From Actinomycetota bacterium (GTDB taxonomy: Bacteria; Actinomycetota; Aquicultoria; Aquicultorales; Aquicultoraceae), in NCBI GenBank assembly GCA_018333515.1, contig JAGXSZ010000012.1:1-60454 (forward strand): a stretch of DNA of 60,454 nt. Reading direction: 5' to 3'. Both the position numbers and the translations under genes were made by a program. Positions 33,347-41,295 of this stretch are shown one piece after another; the first letter of the stretch is position 1, and each line of letters starts with the position of its first letter. The notes beneath the pieces are model-generated. The model saw nothing but the letters and a program-made list of their open reading frames with translations. It did not search any database and was not told the DNA's origin.

Positions 33347-34523
33347 CGATGACCGAGACGTTTACGCTATAGCGACCTTCCAGCGTCTCCGTCTCGACTA
33401 TCGCTATGAGACCCTTCGCGCGGGCGCTGTCGATAATCGCATCCCAGAGAAGCGCGTCTTCTTCGCCGGCGGAGATACTGTTGGTTTGACGGCTAGCCCA
33501 ATCTTCATCCGGATTAATCGTTGCGGCCTTGAAGGCGGCTCCGCTCAAGGATAGCCCCGCCGGCACGGCCATGAGGGGCTTCTTGTAATACGGCACGACC
33601 TGGCGGGCAAAATCGGGTATGCCGCCCCGTGGCGTCGGCACATTCGTCCAGGCATAGACCGCCGTTTCGGACAGGGCCAGATTACTCTCCGCCTGCTTTT
33701 TCCGCATGGCTGTCAGAAATTTCAGCCGTTTGGCCGGGTCTGTTGCTACCGGGCTTTTCGCGTACGCGAATTGAACGAGCGCCATCTTCAAAGACCAGCG
33801 CAGCATGCGACCGCGTATGAAGGATTTGGGGAGGGTTGTTTTAAGAGTTTTTTGCTTTAATTCCCTATCGCTTGGTTTATCTTCGTCATCATCATCTATA
33901 GTGCTTTCGTGGATAGCTATAAGCCTGTAATTAAAGAGCGCCTTGTATATCTGACGGTCGTCGAAGACAAACGAGACCGATAGCGGTTGATACATGGGCC
34001 CACGCGTGATAAACGAGTATATATCGTAGAGGCACTCTCCGATAAAGTGCTTTTTCTCACCGCGAGTGCCTTTCGGGCAAATCGGGAATAGGTTGTCGCT
34101 GTGCGCGACCCAGTCGGCCGCGATGTGACCGCCCCAGCCGAGCGCCCGCGCCCGCTCTTCGTCGGAGACGGAGCCGTTTTTTCCTGAGACTTTGAGCATG
34201 AGATAACCGAAGTTGGGTTTATCCGCGACGGGTCTCGATTGGCCGGTTATCTTTGGATTGGGAGAATGGAAATAATCCGACCAATTCTGACGTCTCCCCT
34301 TTTCATCCGGGATAGAAGGGCCGCGCCCGGTCCATTCGATAATCATGTCCGGGCCGGTTCCGCTCATCCCGAAAGCCGCCGCCGGCTCGATACCGACCGA
34401 GCGGTTGATATGATAATGCGTAATCCCGCTCCAGGCCGCCGCCGTTCCGTTCAAGCAAAGGACTAGTGCCAAAGCCAGGGCTAAGACCGGGCACGCAAAA
34501 CCTCTCGTCCTATTCTTTTTCAT
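33252..34523 (-). CDS. Secreted zinc-dependent phospholipase C-like protein
   Basis: 423 residues from the ATG at 34523 (MKKNRTRG), which has a GGAG site; an ATG 15 bases earlier is also possible. Signal peptide to about residue 30 (LALALALVLCLNGTAAA). The mature chain begins WSGITHYHIN, and the N-terminal Trp and following His fit the zinc phospholipase C/S1-P1 nuclease superfamily, where the first residue binds zinc. GWGGHIAADWVAHSDNLFP supplies the further His/Asp ligands. The start overlaps the upstream lipoprotein gene by 14 bp, and the end overlaps an Ig-like frame. Likely acts outside the membrane on phospholipids or phosphoesters; the substrate is unknown. Confidence 0.75.
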   Translation of the reverse strand: MKKNRTRGFACPVLALALALVLCLNGTAAAWSGITHYHINRSVGIEPAAAFGMSGTGPDMIIEWTGRGPSIPDEKGRRQNWSDYFHSPNPKITGQSRPVADKPNFGYLMLKVSGKNGSVSDEERARALGWGGHIAADWVAHSDNLFPICPKGTRGEKKHFIGECLYDIYSFITRGPMYQPLSVSFVFDDRQIYKALFNYRLIAIHESTIDDDDEDKPSDRELKQKTLKTTLPKSFIRGRMLRWSLKMALVQFAYAKSPVATDPAKRLKFLTAMRKKQAESNLALSETAVYAWTNVPTPRGGIPDFARQVVPYYKKPLMAVPAGLSLSGAAFKAATINPDEDWASRQTNSISAGEEDALLWDAIIDSARAKGLIAIVETETLEGRYSVNVSVIDERGLMDEVVGTIERIRRAPRAVLEKTLDRG

Positions 34524-35232
34524 ACCATTCTCCATCATAGCTGGTGTTGGACAAAGGCATCTTAGACCATCCCCGCCGGTTGACGTATTTTACGCGACTG
34601 CCGGATTCCGTTGGAGGCTCTTCGAAACCCAAATATGTGGTACACCCATCCTCCGGAACATAATCGAGCGGAAAGAGCGGGGAGGACATTATCTTGATAG
34701 AGTACTCGAGAGCTAAACCAAGCTCTTCACCGCCCTTAAAGTCCGCGTAAACATAGGTATCGCTTATGTGGCCATATCCGCCGGGCAGCTCTCGAACGTT
34801 TTTTCTTGGGCTCAACATGAAATGCGGCGCAATCTGCTTCTCGGAATACGGTTCCTCGTAACCGTAGCCGCCGCCAAGATGATAGCTTTGCTTCCGAAGC
34901 TCCGGCACATAGACCTTTAGCATCATGCCATGTTCGGTATCGACGAGAGATATCTTGGAGTCTGGAAACTCTTTGACCCGATACTCCTCATAATCCCGCG
35001 TCAACGCGTCGAATATCTCCTGCGTCGGCTTGCCCTCTTTGGTCGGGAACGGCAGGTAGACCGTTACGTCCTTTAAGACTTCGCCCTTCTTCGGAGAGAT
35101 CGTAAAGCTATAGCCGAAACTGACATCCTGTTTTCGGCCGCAGCCGGCAACGAGCAAAAGCGCCGCCAGCAGAACCAAAAAGACAACCCCTGTCGCTTTA
35201 TTAAATGCTCTCTCGTCCTTCCTAAATATCAT
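34510..35232 (-). CDS. Lipoprotein of unknown function
   Basis: 240 residues. A membrane helix (GVVFLVLLAALLLVAGC) ends in the lipobox LVAGC at about residue 31, so the mature protein is lipid-anchored. The remainder is beta-rich, with no domain I recognise: DVTVYLPFPTKEGKPTQ, then a Gly/Tyr-rich loop (HLGGGYGYEEPYSE) and SSPLFPLDYVPEDGCTTYL. It overlaps the phospholipase C-like gene and probably forms one operon with it and the Ig-like frame, so a shared role at the cell surface is likely. Upstream lies the 45-bp repeat array. Confidence 0.75.
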   Translation of the reverse strand: MIFRKDERAFNKATGVVFLVLLAALLLVAGCGRKQDVSFGYSFTISPKKGEVLKDVTVYLPFPTKEGKPTQEIFDALTRDYEEYRVKEFPDSKISLVDTEHGMMLKVYVPELRKQSYHLGGGYGYEEPYSEKQIAPHFMLSPRKNVRELPGGYGHISDTYVYADFKGGEELGLALEYSIKIMSSPLFPLDYVPEDGCTTYLGFEEPPTESGSRVKYVNRRGWSKMPLSNTSYDGEWYEKE

Positions 35233-35257
35233 CCGTCACCAACCCCATCTCCTCACT

Positions 35258-35400
35258 AAACGCCTATTCGCCTTCGGCGATACATAAACCCGCTTTTTTA
35301 TTAAACACTAGTTCACCTTTGGCTAAACATAAACCCGCTTTTTCGCCAAGCGCCGACTCACGTTTGGCTATACATAAGCCCGCTTTTTCGCTAAATATCG
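35258..35400. repeat. 45-bp tandem repeat array between the PQQ and lipoprotein genes
   Basis: Two full units at 35281-35325 and 35326-35370, each starting ACATAAACCCGCTTTTT and ending TTTGGCTA, plus partial copies on both sides (35258-35280, 35371-35400). The unit length is exactly 15 codons. On the minus strand an open frame repeats KAGLC, but composition and context make a protein doubtful. The stop codon of the PQQ gene (35391-35393) falls inside the array. Confidence 0.8.
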
Positions 35401-36938
35401 GACGCCGCCCGCACCGCCGCGCCGCCCCGGTACTTCCGGCCGTCGCCGGTTTGCGCCAAGACCTGCAACGCATAATCGCCATCGGGTGCTATAAGAACAC
35501 CCTTATCCCCGAAAGCGGCCGCGAGACCCGCGTCGACCATTTCGGGAAAGTCGATAATACCGTACCACGTAACTTTATGTTCGCCGGCGTCATATTGAAC
35601 GTTATCGACCAGACGGCGGACCGGCTTGCCGTGTGAATCGAGGACGTCGACCGTAACCGTCGCCGGAGCATCGAGCATAAACGCGATGGTCGCTTGTCCG
35701 GCTTCGCAATCGTATGGATTAATAACGCCCGTGCTCGCCGTCACCGGCAGCGGCAACGGTTCGGGTTGAGTCTCGGTAAAACATGCGAGCTGCATGGTGC
35801 TCAGATTGAGCACGACCGAGTCCCCGGCAATCGCCGGCGACGGGTCGATACCGTACCAATCGCCGTAGCGCAACCCGGCCAAATACTCCCAAACCAGCTC
35901 GCCGGTCGCGGCGTTTAACACGTAAAGGCGGCCATCCGAATGGTCGAGGGCCTGTTTATGATGGTGGCTGGAGCCGACGAAGACGAAGCCGTTCGCCGGC
36001 GCGACCGATGCCCCGACAACACTGTTCTTCGAGTTAAAAGTCCACTTCGTCTGGCCGTTTTCCGCGTCTATGGCGGTAACCGTGCCCCAGTAAAGCGTCG
36101 AGCCGTCAAGCGTAATCGATGCCGTCGCCCCATAGTTATCACCGGTAAAGCGGCTCCAGACCACGGTGCCTTTTTCGCGGTCTATCCGGTAGAGCGTATA
36201 CGGAGTCGAAACATAGACCGACGTCGCGCTCAGGGTCGGCATGGAGTATGAGCCGCCATCGCCGAACGACCACTCGAAGCGCCCGTCGCGCGCGTCGAAT
36301 GCCGCGAGTTCGGAGCCGCCGACTACCACCATGCCGTCGAGAAGCGCGGGGGCCGACAACACCTTGGAGCGCTCGATACTCCAGATGCCGGCGCCGGTCG
36401 CGCCGTCTAGGGCGCACAGCCTTCCGTTCGCTGTCGTCACATACAAGCGATGCCCGTATATCGCGGGTGAATTCGGTCTGCCGCCCACATCGACCGACCA
36501 GCGAACAACGCCGTCGGCGGCGCCTAGCGCAAGCAAGCGCCCATCATCGGTTCCGGCATAGACCATCCCGTTTGCGAGCGCCGGGGTGCCGGCGACAAAT
36601 ACGTCTGGTGCGGTCCAGAGCGGTTTTCCGTTCTCCATCGATATCGCCTGGAGTTGTCCGTGGTTTATCGTCCGCGGAATAAGGTCGTAGGTGCTCCATC
36701 GCTGTCCCGCATAGACAACCCCGTCGGCTATGACCGGTCTGGTTCGCCTTTCGCCGGGCGAAGTTTGCGGCCCTTTGACCCATGTCGACTTTAACGGCGG
36801 CCTGATTCGCGCGCTTGCGTTCGAGCCGCTGCGCTGCGCGTCATACTGAAACATCGGCCAGCTCGCGGCAAGAGCGTCTGGTACGCCTGCCGCGAGGACG
36901 ATCAGTGCTGATATGGCCAAAGCCGGAAACTTCTTCAA
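35391..36938 (-). CDS. Secreted PQQ-type beta-propeller protein with FlgD-like Ig domain
   Basis: 515 residues from a TTG at 36936-36938 with an AAAGGGG site. This places the signal peptide (KKFPALAISALIVLAAGVP) at the start; upstream in-frame ATGs at 36989 and 37067 lack sites. The body is a PQQ-like WD/Trp-docking propeller: repeats such as GQLQAISMENGKPLWTA, DGRLLALGAADGVVRWSV and NGRLCALDGATGAGIWSI, each ending in W. Residues from about 405 (VINPYDCEAGQATIAFML) form a FlgD-type Ig fold, with PDGDYALQV near the end. No PQQ-binding or haem motif is visible, so it is probably a structural or binding propeller, as in BamB-like and surface proteins. Confidence 0.85.
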   Translation of the reverse strand: MKKFPALAISALIVLAAGVPDALAASWPMFQYDAQRSGSNASARIRPPLKSTWVKGPQTSPGERRTRPVIADGVVYAGQRWSTYDLIPRTINHGQLQAISMENGKPLWTAPDVFVAGTPALANGMVYAGTDDGRLLALGAADGVVRWSVDVGGRPNSPAIYGHRLYVTTANGRLCALDGATGAGIWSIERSKVLSAPALLDGMVVVGGSELAAFDARDGRFEWSFGDGGSYSMPTLSATSVYVSTPYTLYRIDREKGTVVWSRFTGDNYGATASITLDGSTLYWGTVTAIDAENGQTKWTFNSKNSVVGASVAPANGFVFVGSSHHHKQALDHSDGRLYVLNAATGELVWEYLAGLRYGDWYGIDPSPAIAGDSVVLNLSTMQLACFTETQPEPLPLPVTASTGVINPYDCEAGQATIAFMLDAPATVTVDVLDSHGKPVRRLVDNVQYDAGEHKVTWYGIIDFPEMVDAGLAAAFGDKGVLIAPDGDYALQVLAQTGDGRKYRGGAAVRAASDI

Positions 36939-37259
36939 CAGGAGCGCCCCTTTCAATAGTAAATCTTTTGCACCAATGTTCTTTTGCATAAATACGCCAA
37001 AGCAGACGCGATTCCTTCTAAGTCGAGAAAAATTTTTATCCCGCGCGAAAATCGCGGGTATCCTCACCGACGGGCGGGCGTCCCCGCAGCAAAATGCCCC
37101 CTTAAACCATTTATACTAATAATTTCATATGACGTTTAGCGGTTTCACAAAAGCATTATCCCCGCTCAAATAGGTTAAAGGTATTATTTGTAGCAACCGA
37201 TAGGAGTCCTGAGTATCCAAACCCCCGAATTATTGGTAGTAATTGAAGGAGTGAGCCGA

Positions 37260-37451
37260 GTGAACTGCTGGGAGATGAAAAAGTGCGGACGGAACTTATC
37301 GAACGATTGTCCCGCCTATCCGGCTAATGGCCGTGAATGCTGGCGGGTCGCCGGGACGATGTGCGGCGGAAAAGTGCAGGGCACCTTCGCGCAAAAATTA
37401 GCCAGTTGCATAGAATGTGATTTTTATAGGTTGGTTAAGGGGCAATCTTAG
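37260..37451 (+). CDS. Small two-CW domain protein
   Basis: 63 residues from the GTG at 37260, with a GAAGGAG site at good spacing; a GTG at 37251 and a TTG at 37233 are alternatives. NCWEMKKCGRN, then CPAYPANGRECWRVAGTMCG and CIECDFYRLVKG hold seven Cys in the spacing of the two-CW domain. This domain is found alone and in chemoreceptor-like proteins, mainly in anaerobes. It probably binds a metal; its role is unknown. Confidence 0.75.
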   Translation: MNCWEMKKCGRNLSNDCPAYPANGRECWRVAGTMCGGKVQGTFAQKLASCIECDFYRLVKGQS

Positions 37452-37556
37452 CGAGAACAGTTCGCCCCGGAATACGCTCGCGAACACTCATGTTGGAAAC
37501 GATCGGACGTGAAAACCTTTGCCCGCGCAGCTATACGGCGAGCCGCAGGGCTAACA

Positions 37557-37790
37557 CTACCCCTCGACGGACCCCGGGTCGGCGGTATCTTGCGTTTGCG
37601 CGCGCTCGATAAAACCGCGAAACCGGCGGTCGAAATCGTACCTGATCAGGCGCACTTTGCGCCCGCAGCCACGGCAGGTAAGCCCGATATCCATACCGAG
37701 CCTGGTAATCTCCCACTCGTTGACCCCGCAGGGGTGCTGTTTCTTGAGCGTAACTATGTCGCCGACGTTTATCCTGACTATCTCAACCAT
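37557..37790 (-). CDS. DUF951 protein
   Basis: 77 residues: VEIVRINVGDIVTLKKQHPC, then NEWEITRLGMDIGLTCRGCG and KVRLIRYDFDRRFRGFI. This is the DUF951 family, small proteins with a Cys-x2-Cys that are widespread in Firmicutes and Actinobacteria, often near chromosome-partition or translation genes. The Asp/Gln-rich tail is extra. Function is not established. Confidence 0.88.
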   Translation of the reverse strand: MVEIVRINVGDIVTLKKQHPCGVNEWEITRLGMDIGLTCRGCGRKVRLIRYDFDRRFRGFIERAQTQDTADPGSVEG

Positions 37791-37869
37791 TGTATTCCCC
37801 GAGAATTATCATACAACGCGGCGGGAGTAAAATGAAGTTTTGTCGCGCCTCTGCCTTCGCCTTTTGCCA

Positions 37870-37898
37870 TTGTCATAAAGGTAGGTTTGGTTTAAAGT
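37870..37898 (+). promoter_or_regulatory. Promoter for the ACT/UPF0210 genes
   Basis: TTGTCA (37870-37875), 17-bp spacer, TAAAGT (37893-37898), about 115 bp upstream of the ACT-domain gene. Confidence 0.45.
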
Positions 37899-38012
37899 AG
37901 CTTATACCGAGCGGCATCACGGATCGCTGCGTTTGCGACGGTCCGGCATCACCGCAACAACAACAGCAGCCGAATGAATATATGCGCCGCCGGCTATCTT
38001 AGGGAGGCAAGG

Positions 38013-38288
38013 ATGAAGAGCAGGGCTATCGTTACGGTGTTGGGACAAGACCGCGTAGGCATAGTCGCGGGCGTCAGCCGGGTGCTCGCCGAGAACAACG
38101 TCAACATCGACGATATCAGCCAGACCATCATGCAAGACTTCTTTACGATGATAATGCTGGTCACGATCGATGAAAACGAGATATCCATCGGCGACCTGCA
38201 GGATAAACTGAGCGCGGTCGGCGACGAACTCGGGCTGAAGATAACCGTCCGGCACGAAGATATCTTCCGATTCATGCACAGGGTTTAG
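38013..38288 (+). CDS. ACT domain protein
   Basis: 91 residues from the ATG at 38013 with a GGGAGGCAAGG site. KSRAIVTVLGQDRVGIVAGV, then ENNVNIDDISQTIMQDFFTM is a single ACT domain of the UPF0237 type, close to the regulatory half of GcvR/PhnA-like proteins. It probably binds an amino acid. It lies 12 bp upstream of a UPF0210 gene, an arrangement conserved in many bacteria and archaea, which suggests that both act together. Confidence 0.92.
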   Translation: MKSRAIVTVLGQDRVGIVAGVSRVLAENNVNIDDISQTIMQDFFTMIMLVTIDENEISIGDLQDKLSAVGDELGLKITVRHEDIFRFMHRV

Positions 38289-38300
38289 GGGGCGGCGCGG

Positions 38301-39662
38301 ATGTTGATTCATCCTGAGGAAATACGCGAAACAATTGAGATGATACAAGAGCAGACGCTCGATATTAGGACCGTTACCATGGGTATCAGCTTGCGCGACT
38401 GCTGCGACCCCGACGGCGACAGGCTCCTGAAGAATATATTCGACAAAATCATCTCCTCCGCCGGAAACCTTGTAGCGGTCGCGAAATCGCTGCAGAATAA
38501 ATACGGCATACCCATCGTCAACAAGCGGGTCTCGGTCTCGGCGATATCGGCGATAGCCGAATCGAGCGACCTCGAAGACTACACCCCCATAGCTAAAGTC
38601 TTGGATAGGGCGGCCAGGGAGATAGGCGTCGATTTTATAGGCGGCTTCACCGCGCTCGTCCACAAAGGAGAGACACCGGGCGACACGCGCCTCATCGCCT
38701 CCATCCCGAAAGCGCTCTCGACGACCGAGCGCCTCTGCTCGTCGATTAATGTCGCCTCCAGCAAGGCCGGCATCAACATGGACGCGGTCTTGAAGATGTC
38801 CGTAGTCATCAAAGAGACGGCGGAGCTGACCCGCGAGCGCGACGGTATCGGCTGCGGCAAGCTGGTCGTCTTCGCGAACATCCCCGAGGACAACCCCTTC
38901 ATGGCCGGCGCTTACCACGGCTTCGGCGAGCCCGACCGGGTGATAAATGTCGGCATCAGCGGCCCCGGTGTGGTGCGGGCGATGCTCGCCAAGTACCCCG
39001 ACGTCGACCTCATGAAGGTGGCCGAGCTTATCAAACAGACCGCCTTTAAAATAACCCGGATGGGAGAGCTTATCGGGCGCGAATCGGCGGCGCTCCTCGG
39101 CGCGACGCAAGGCGTGGTCGACCTCTCGCTCGCCCCTACCCCGACGCCTGGCGACAGCGTCGCGCAAATAATCGAGGCGATGGGCGTCGAGCGCTGCGGC
39201 GCACCCGGAACGACAGCCGCGCTCGCGCTCTTAAACGACGCCGTCAAAAAAGGCGGGGCGATGGCGACCTCGTCGACGGGCGGGCTATCGGGCGCGTTCA
39301 TCCCGGTCAGCGAGGATTTGGCGATGGCCGAAGCGGTTGCGGTCGGCGCTTTGAATATCGAGAAACTCGAGGCGATGACAGCGGTCTGCTCGGTCGGCTT
39401 GGATATGGTCGTCATCCCCGGCGACACGCCGGTCGAGACGATTGCCGGCATCATCGCCGACCAGATGGCGATAGCGGTCGTAAACCACAAGGCGGCGGGG
39501 GTACGCATCATCCCGGCACCGGGCAAAGCGGCGGGCGAAACGGTAGACTACGGCGGCCTTCTGGGCAGCGCCCCGGTCATGCGGGTAAGCGAGTTCTCCT
39601 CGGCGGGGTTTGTGCGGCGCGGGGGTCGGATTCCGGCTCCGCTGACTAGTCTTAATAATTAA
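38301..39662 (+). CDS. UPF0210/DUF711 protein
   Basis: 453 residues, full length. [20 protein letters not shown], then [13 protein letters not shown] and [15 protein letters not shown] are characteristic of UPF0210. The structure known for this family is related to glycyl-radical (pyruvate formate-lyase-like) barrels, but no activating enzyme or Gly-radical motif is seen, so I make no claim of radical chemistry. Paired with the ACT protein upstream. Product likely cytoplasmic. Confidence 0.92.
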   Translation: MLIHPEEIRETIEMIQEQTLDIRTVTMGISLRDCCDPDGDRLLKNIFDKIISSAGNLVAVAKSLQNKYGIPIVNKRVSVSAISAIAESSDLEDYTPIAKVLDRAAREIGVDFIGGFTALVHKGETPGDTRLIASIPKALSTTERLCSSINVASSKAGINMDAVLKMSVVIKETAELTRERDGIGCGKLVVFANIPEDNPFMAGAYHGFGEPDRVINVGISGPGVVRAMLAKYPDVDLMKVAELIKQTAFKITRMGELIGRESAALLGATQGVVDLSLAPTPTPGDSVAQIIEAMGVERCGAPGTTAALALLNDAVKKGGAMATSSTGGLSGAFIPVSEDLAMAEAVAVGALNIEKLEAMTAVCSVGLDMVVIPGDTPVETIAGIIADQMAIAVVNHKAAGVRIIPAPGKAAGETVDYGGLLGSAPVMRVSEFSSAGFVRRGGRIPAPLTSLNN

Positions 39663-39753
39663 GACAGCGAGTGCGCCCATACCGTCGTTAAACTATTCGA
39701 AATAGCACACTGCTGGTGTATCATAATAGAATAGTCGGTCAATCTTTGGTGGG

Positions 39754-40029
39754 GTGAATTGTTTCATGCAGATCAGAAAAGAAGAAATTCCAATCATAAA
39801 ATCAGGACTTGAAATGAAAAAGAAGACTTTAAACTTCAAACTGAAGCAATATAAAGAACGCTTAAAGAGATTTGAAGAAAAGTATAACATGTCTACCCGT
39901 GAATTCCTGAAGAAATACAATGCAGGCGAACTTGGAGATGAGGCGTACCTTCTTGAGTGGGAATACCTCGCCGACGCAGCCAATTTAACGAAACAGGAGC
40001 TTAAAGAAGTAGAGAAAATTAGTCTATGA
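39754..40029 (+). CDS. TumA-like antitoxin
   Basis: 91 residues, strongly charged and helical (KKKTLNFKLKQYKERLKRFE, then a C-terminal helix). The start may be the ATG at 39754 or the one at 39766 (MQIRKEE). It overlaps the next gene by 4 bases (ATGA). The low-GC composition differs from both neighbours. Small coiled-coil proteins of this kind accompany TumE toxins, so the antitoxin role is inferred from the pairing. Confidence 0.7.
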   Translation: MNCFMQIRKEEIPIIKSGLEMKKKTLNFKLKQYKERLKRFEEKYNMSTREFLKKYNAGELGDEAYLLEWEYLADAANLTKQELKEVEKISL

Positions 40030-40388
40030 GAGCCTACTTTCTTCAAGTCCAGGAAAAATTGTCGGAGATTGCCCCGATAATCTCAACCGTTGAAATTGAT
40101 TTTGAAGAAGATGAGCTTTTAGGAATTGAGTCCATCAAGGGAAGACTGAGTTTTATCGATGGATCGGTCCTTGATTTTTCAGAAATGCTGCTATTAGACA
40201 GGCGCCGCTATCGTTTCCATTACATGGATGCAAAGAATAAGCTCATCGTTCGCTGGGATAATGTGCCCCACTATCGCCACCTGCCAACATTTCCATCTCA
40301 CAAACATGTATCCATTGAGGTGGAATCAGCAGAGCCCATAAGCCTTATTGACGCATTAAATGAAATCGCTCTCATGGTTAAGATTTAG
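40026..40388 (+). CDS. TumE-family (DUF6516) toxin
   Basis: 120 residues: GRLSFIDGSVLDFSEMLLLD, then RYRFHYMDAKNKLIVRWDN and PTFPSHKHVSIE. This DGS...YHYMDxxxxLxxRWDNxPHH..LPTFPHHKH pattern is typical of the DUF6516/TumE toxin family. TumE-type toxins inhibit growth; the molecular target is poorly known. Overlaps its antitoxin by 4 bp. Confidence 0.82.
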   Translation: MRAYFLQVQEKLSEIAPIISTVEIDFEEDELLGIESIKGRLSFIDGSVLDFSEMLLLDRRRYRFHYMDAKNKLIVRWDNVPHYRHLPTFPSHKHVSIEVESAEPISLIDALNEIALMVKI

Positions 40389-40450
40389 CGAAAAGAAGAG
40401 GGCGCTTCGGTCACGTGGCTGGTTGTTGCTCTTCCGGCTTAATACTCACA

Positions 40451-40651
40451 TTAATCAAAGAAGCCGTTTTTCTTTGCCAACGCAATCGCCTCAAAGCGAT
40501 CCTTCACGTCGAGCTTGGCAAAAACCTTCTTCAGATGGTTGTTTATTGTGTGTATGCTTCGGTCGAGTTCGTGCGCGATTTCTTTGTTTGTCAGGCCTTC
40601 GCAGATCAATCCTAGGATTTGCTTTTCACGCCCGGTTATGCGATTCGCCAT
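40451..40651 (-). CDS. Orphan LuxR-type helix-turn-helix protein
   Basis: 66 residues, a bare GerE/LuxR domain: ITGREKQILGLICEGLTNKE, then LDRSIHTINNHLKKVFAKL. Start ATG with a GAGAGGGG site. It is similar in length and sequence to the protein at 1061-1288, so the genome carries at least two such free-standing domains. No sensor gene is adjacent; the target is unknown. Confidence 0.85.
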   Translation of the reverse strand: MANRITGREKQILGLICEGLTNKEIAHELDRSIHTINNHLKKVFAKLDVKDRFEAIALAKKNGFFD

Positions 40652-40883
40652 AATCGTAGCCCCTCTCGACCGTCATTATGTATATCGCTCAAAGGATAGG
40701 GCATTAAGCCTTCAGGGTTTGAAACATAATTATAGCAGTAGTTGCCGGAATTGCACAAGCTTTTCGTCGTATGTTGGCTGAGTTATATATAAGAAAAGCT
40801 GCGGCTCAAGCTCCCGCAGCTTCTCAGTACAAATCGCTATATAGCTGTGTCGTTGGCGCCGTTGTTCGTTGGATTCGCGGGCG

Positions 40884-41177
40884 CTATGCTATGCGCTCGG
40901 CCTCCTCGGCGATTTCCTCGCCCTTCTTCCGTGCTATCGACCGGACGCTCTCCATCGCCCCGGATGCCCGCTCGCCGATGCGGCCTCGCATCTCGGAGCC
41001 GCTCGATGGAGCCGTCATCATGCCAAAGAGCACTCCCATCGTAAAGGATGAGACGGAGACGAGCGCGAACATCAGAAGATTCCTGTCGCGCGCCAAGCCC
41101 AGCAGCTCCTGGGCGCGCTCCCGGAGTTGCTCCCCGGCGTTCATAGGCGACCTTCTCAAGAGCCGTAATTGTGCCAT
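40884..41177 (-). CDS. YtxH-like single-pass membrane protein
   Basis: 97 residues with a GGGGGAAG site. One membrane helix (LLMFALVSVSSFTMGVLFGM) is preceded by a basic segment. The C-terminal amphipathic, Ala/Glu/Arg-rich helix (RSIARKKGEEIAEEAER) is as in YtxH/general stress proteins. Overlapping frames on the same strand are shadows. Possible stress role by family only. Confidence 0.7.
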   Translation of the reverse strand: MAQLRLLRRSPMNAGEQLRERAQELLGLARDRNLLMFALVSVSSFTMGVLFGMMTAPSSGSEMRGRIGERASGAMESVRSIARKKGEEIAEEAERIA

Positions 41178-41243
41178 GCGGTCTTCCCCCTTTCATGAAG
41201 CCAATACAGATGGTATCTTCCCAATACCGGGGCCGGATAAACG

Positions 41244-41267
41244 AAAGAGCCCGGCGGCGGGCTCTTT
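41244..41267. terminator. Terminator after nfnB
   Basis: AAAGAGCCCG/CGGGCTCTTT, a perfect 10-bp stem with a 4-base loop, 29 bases after the nfnB stop. T-rich on both ends, so it can serve both strands. Confidence 0.75.
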
Positions 41268-41295
41268 GCGCTTTATGCTTTTCTAAACAGGCCTT

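Noticed and set aside
35264-35482. 72-codon frame containing the KAGLC repeats
   Set aside because: It arises from the 45-bp DNA repeat and overlaps the end of the PQQ gene; no ribosome binding site, so treated as a repeat, not a protein.
37917-39167. 416-codon minus-strand frame over the ACT/UPF0210 genes
   Set aside because: Shadow of two well-recognised plus-strand genes; composition is that of an antisense frame.
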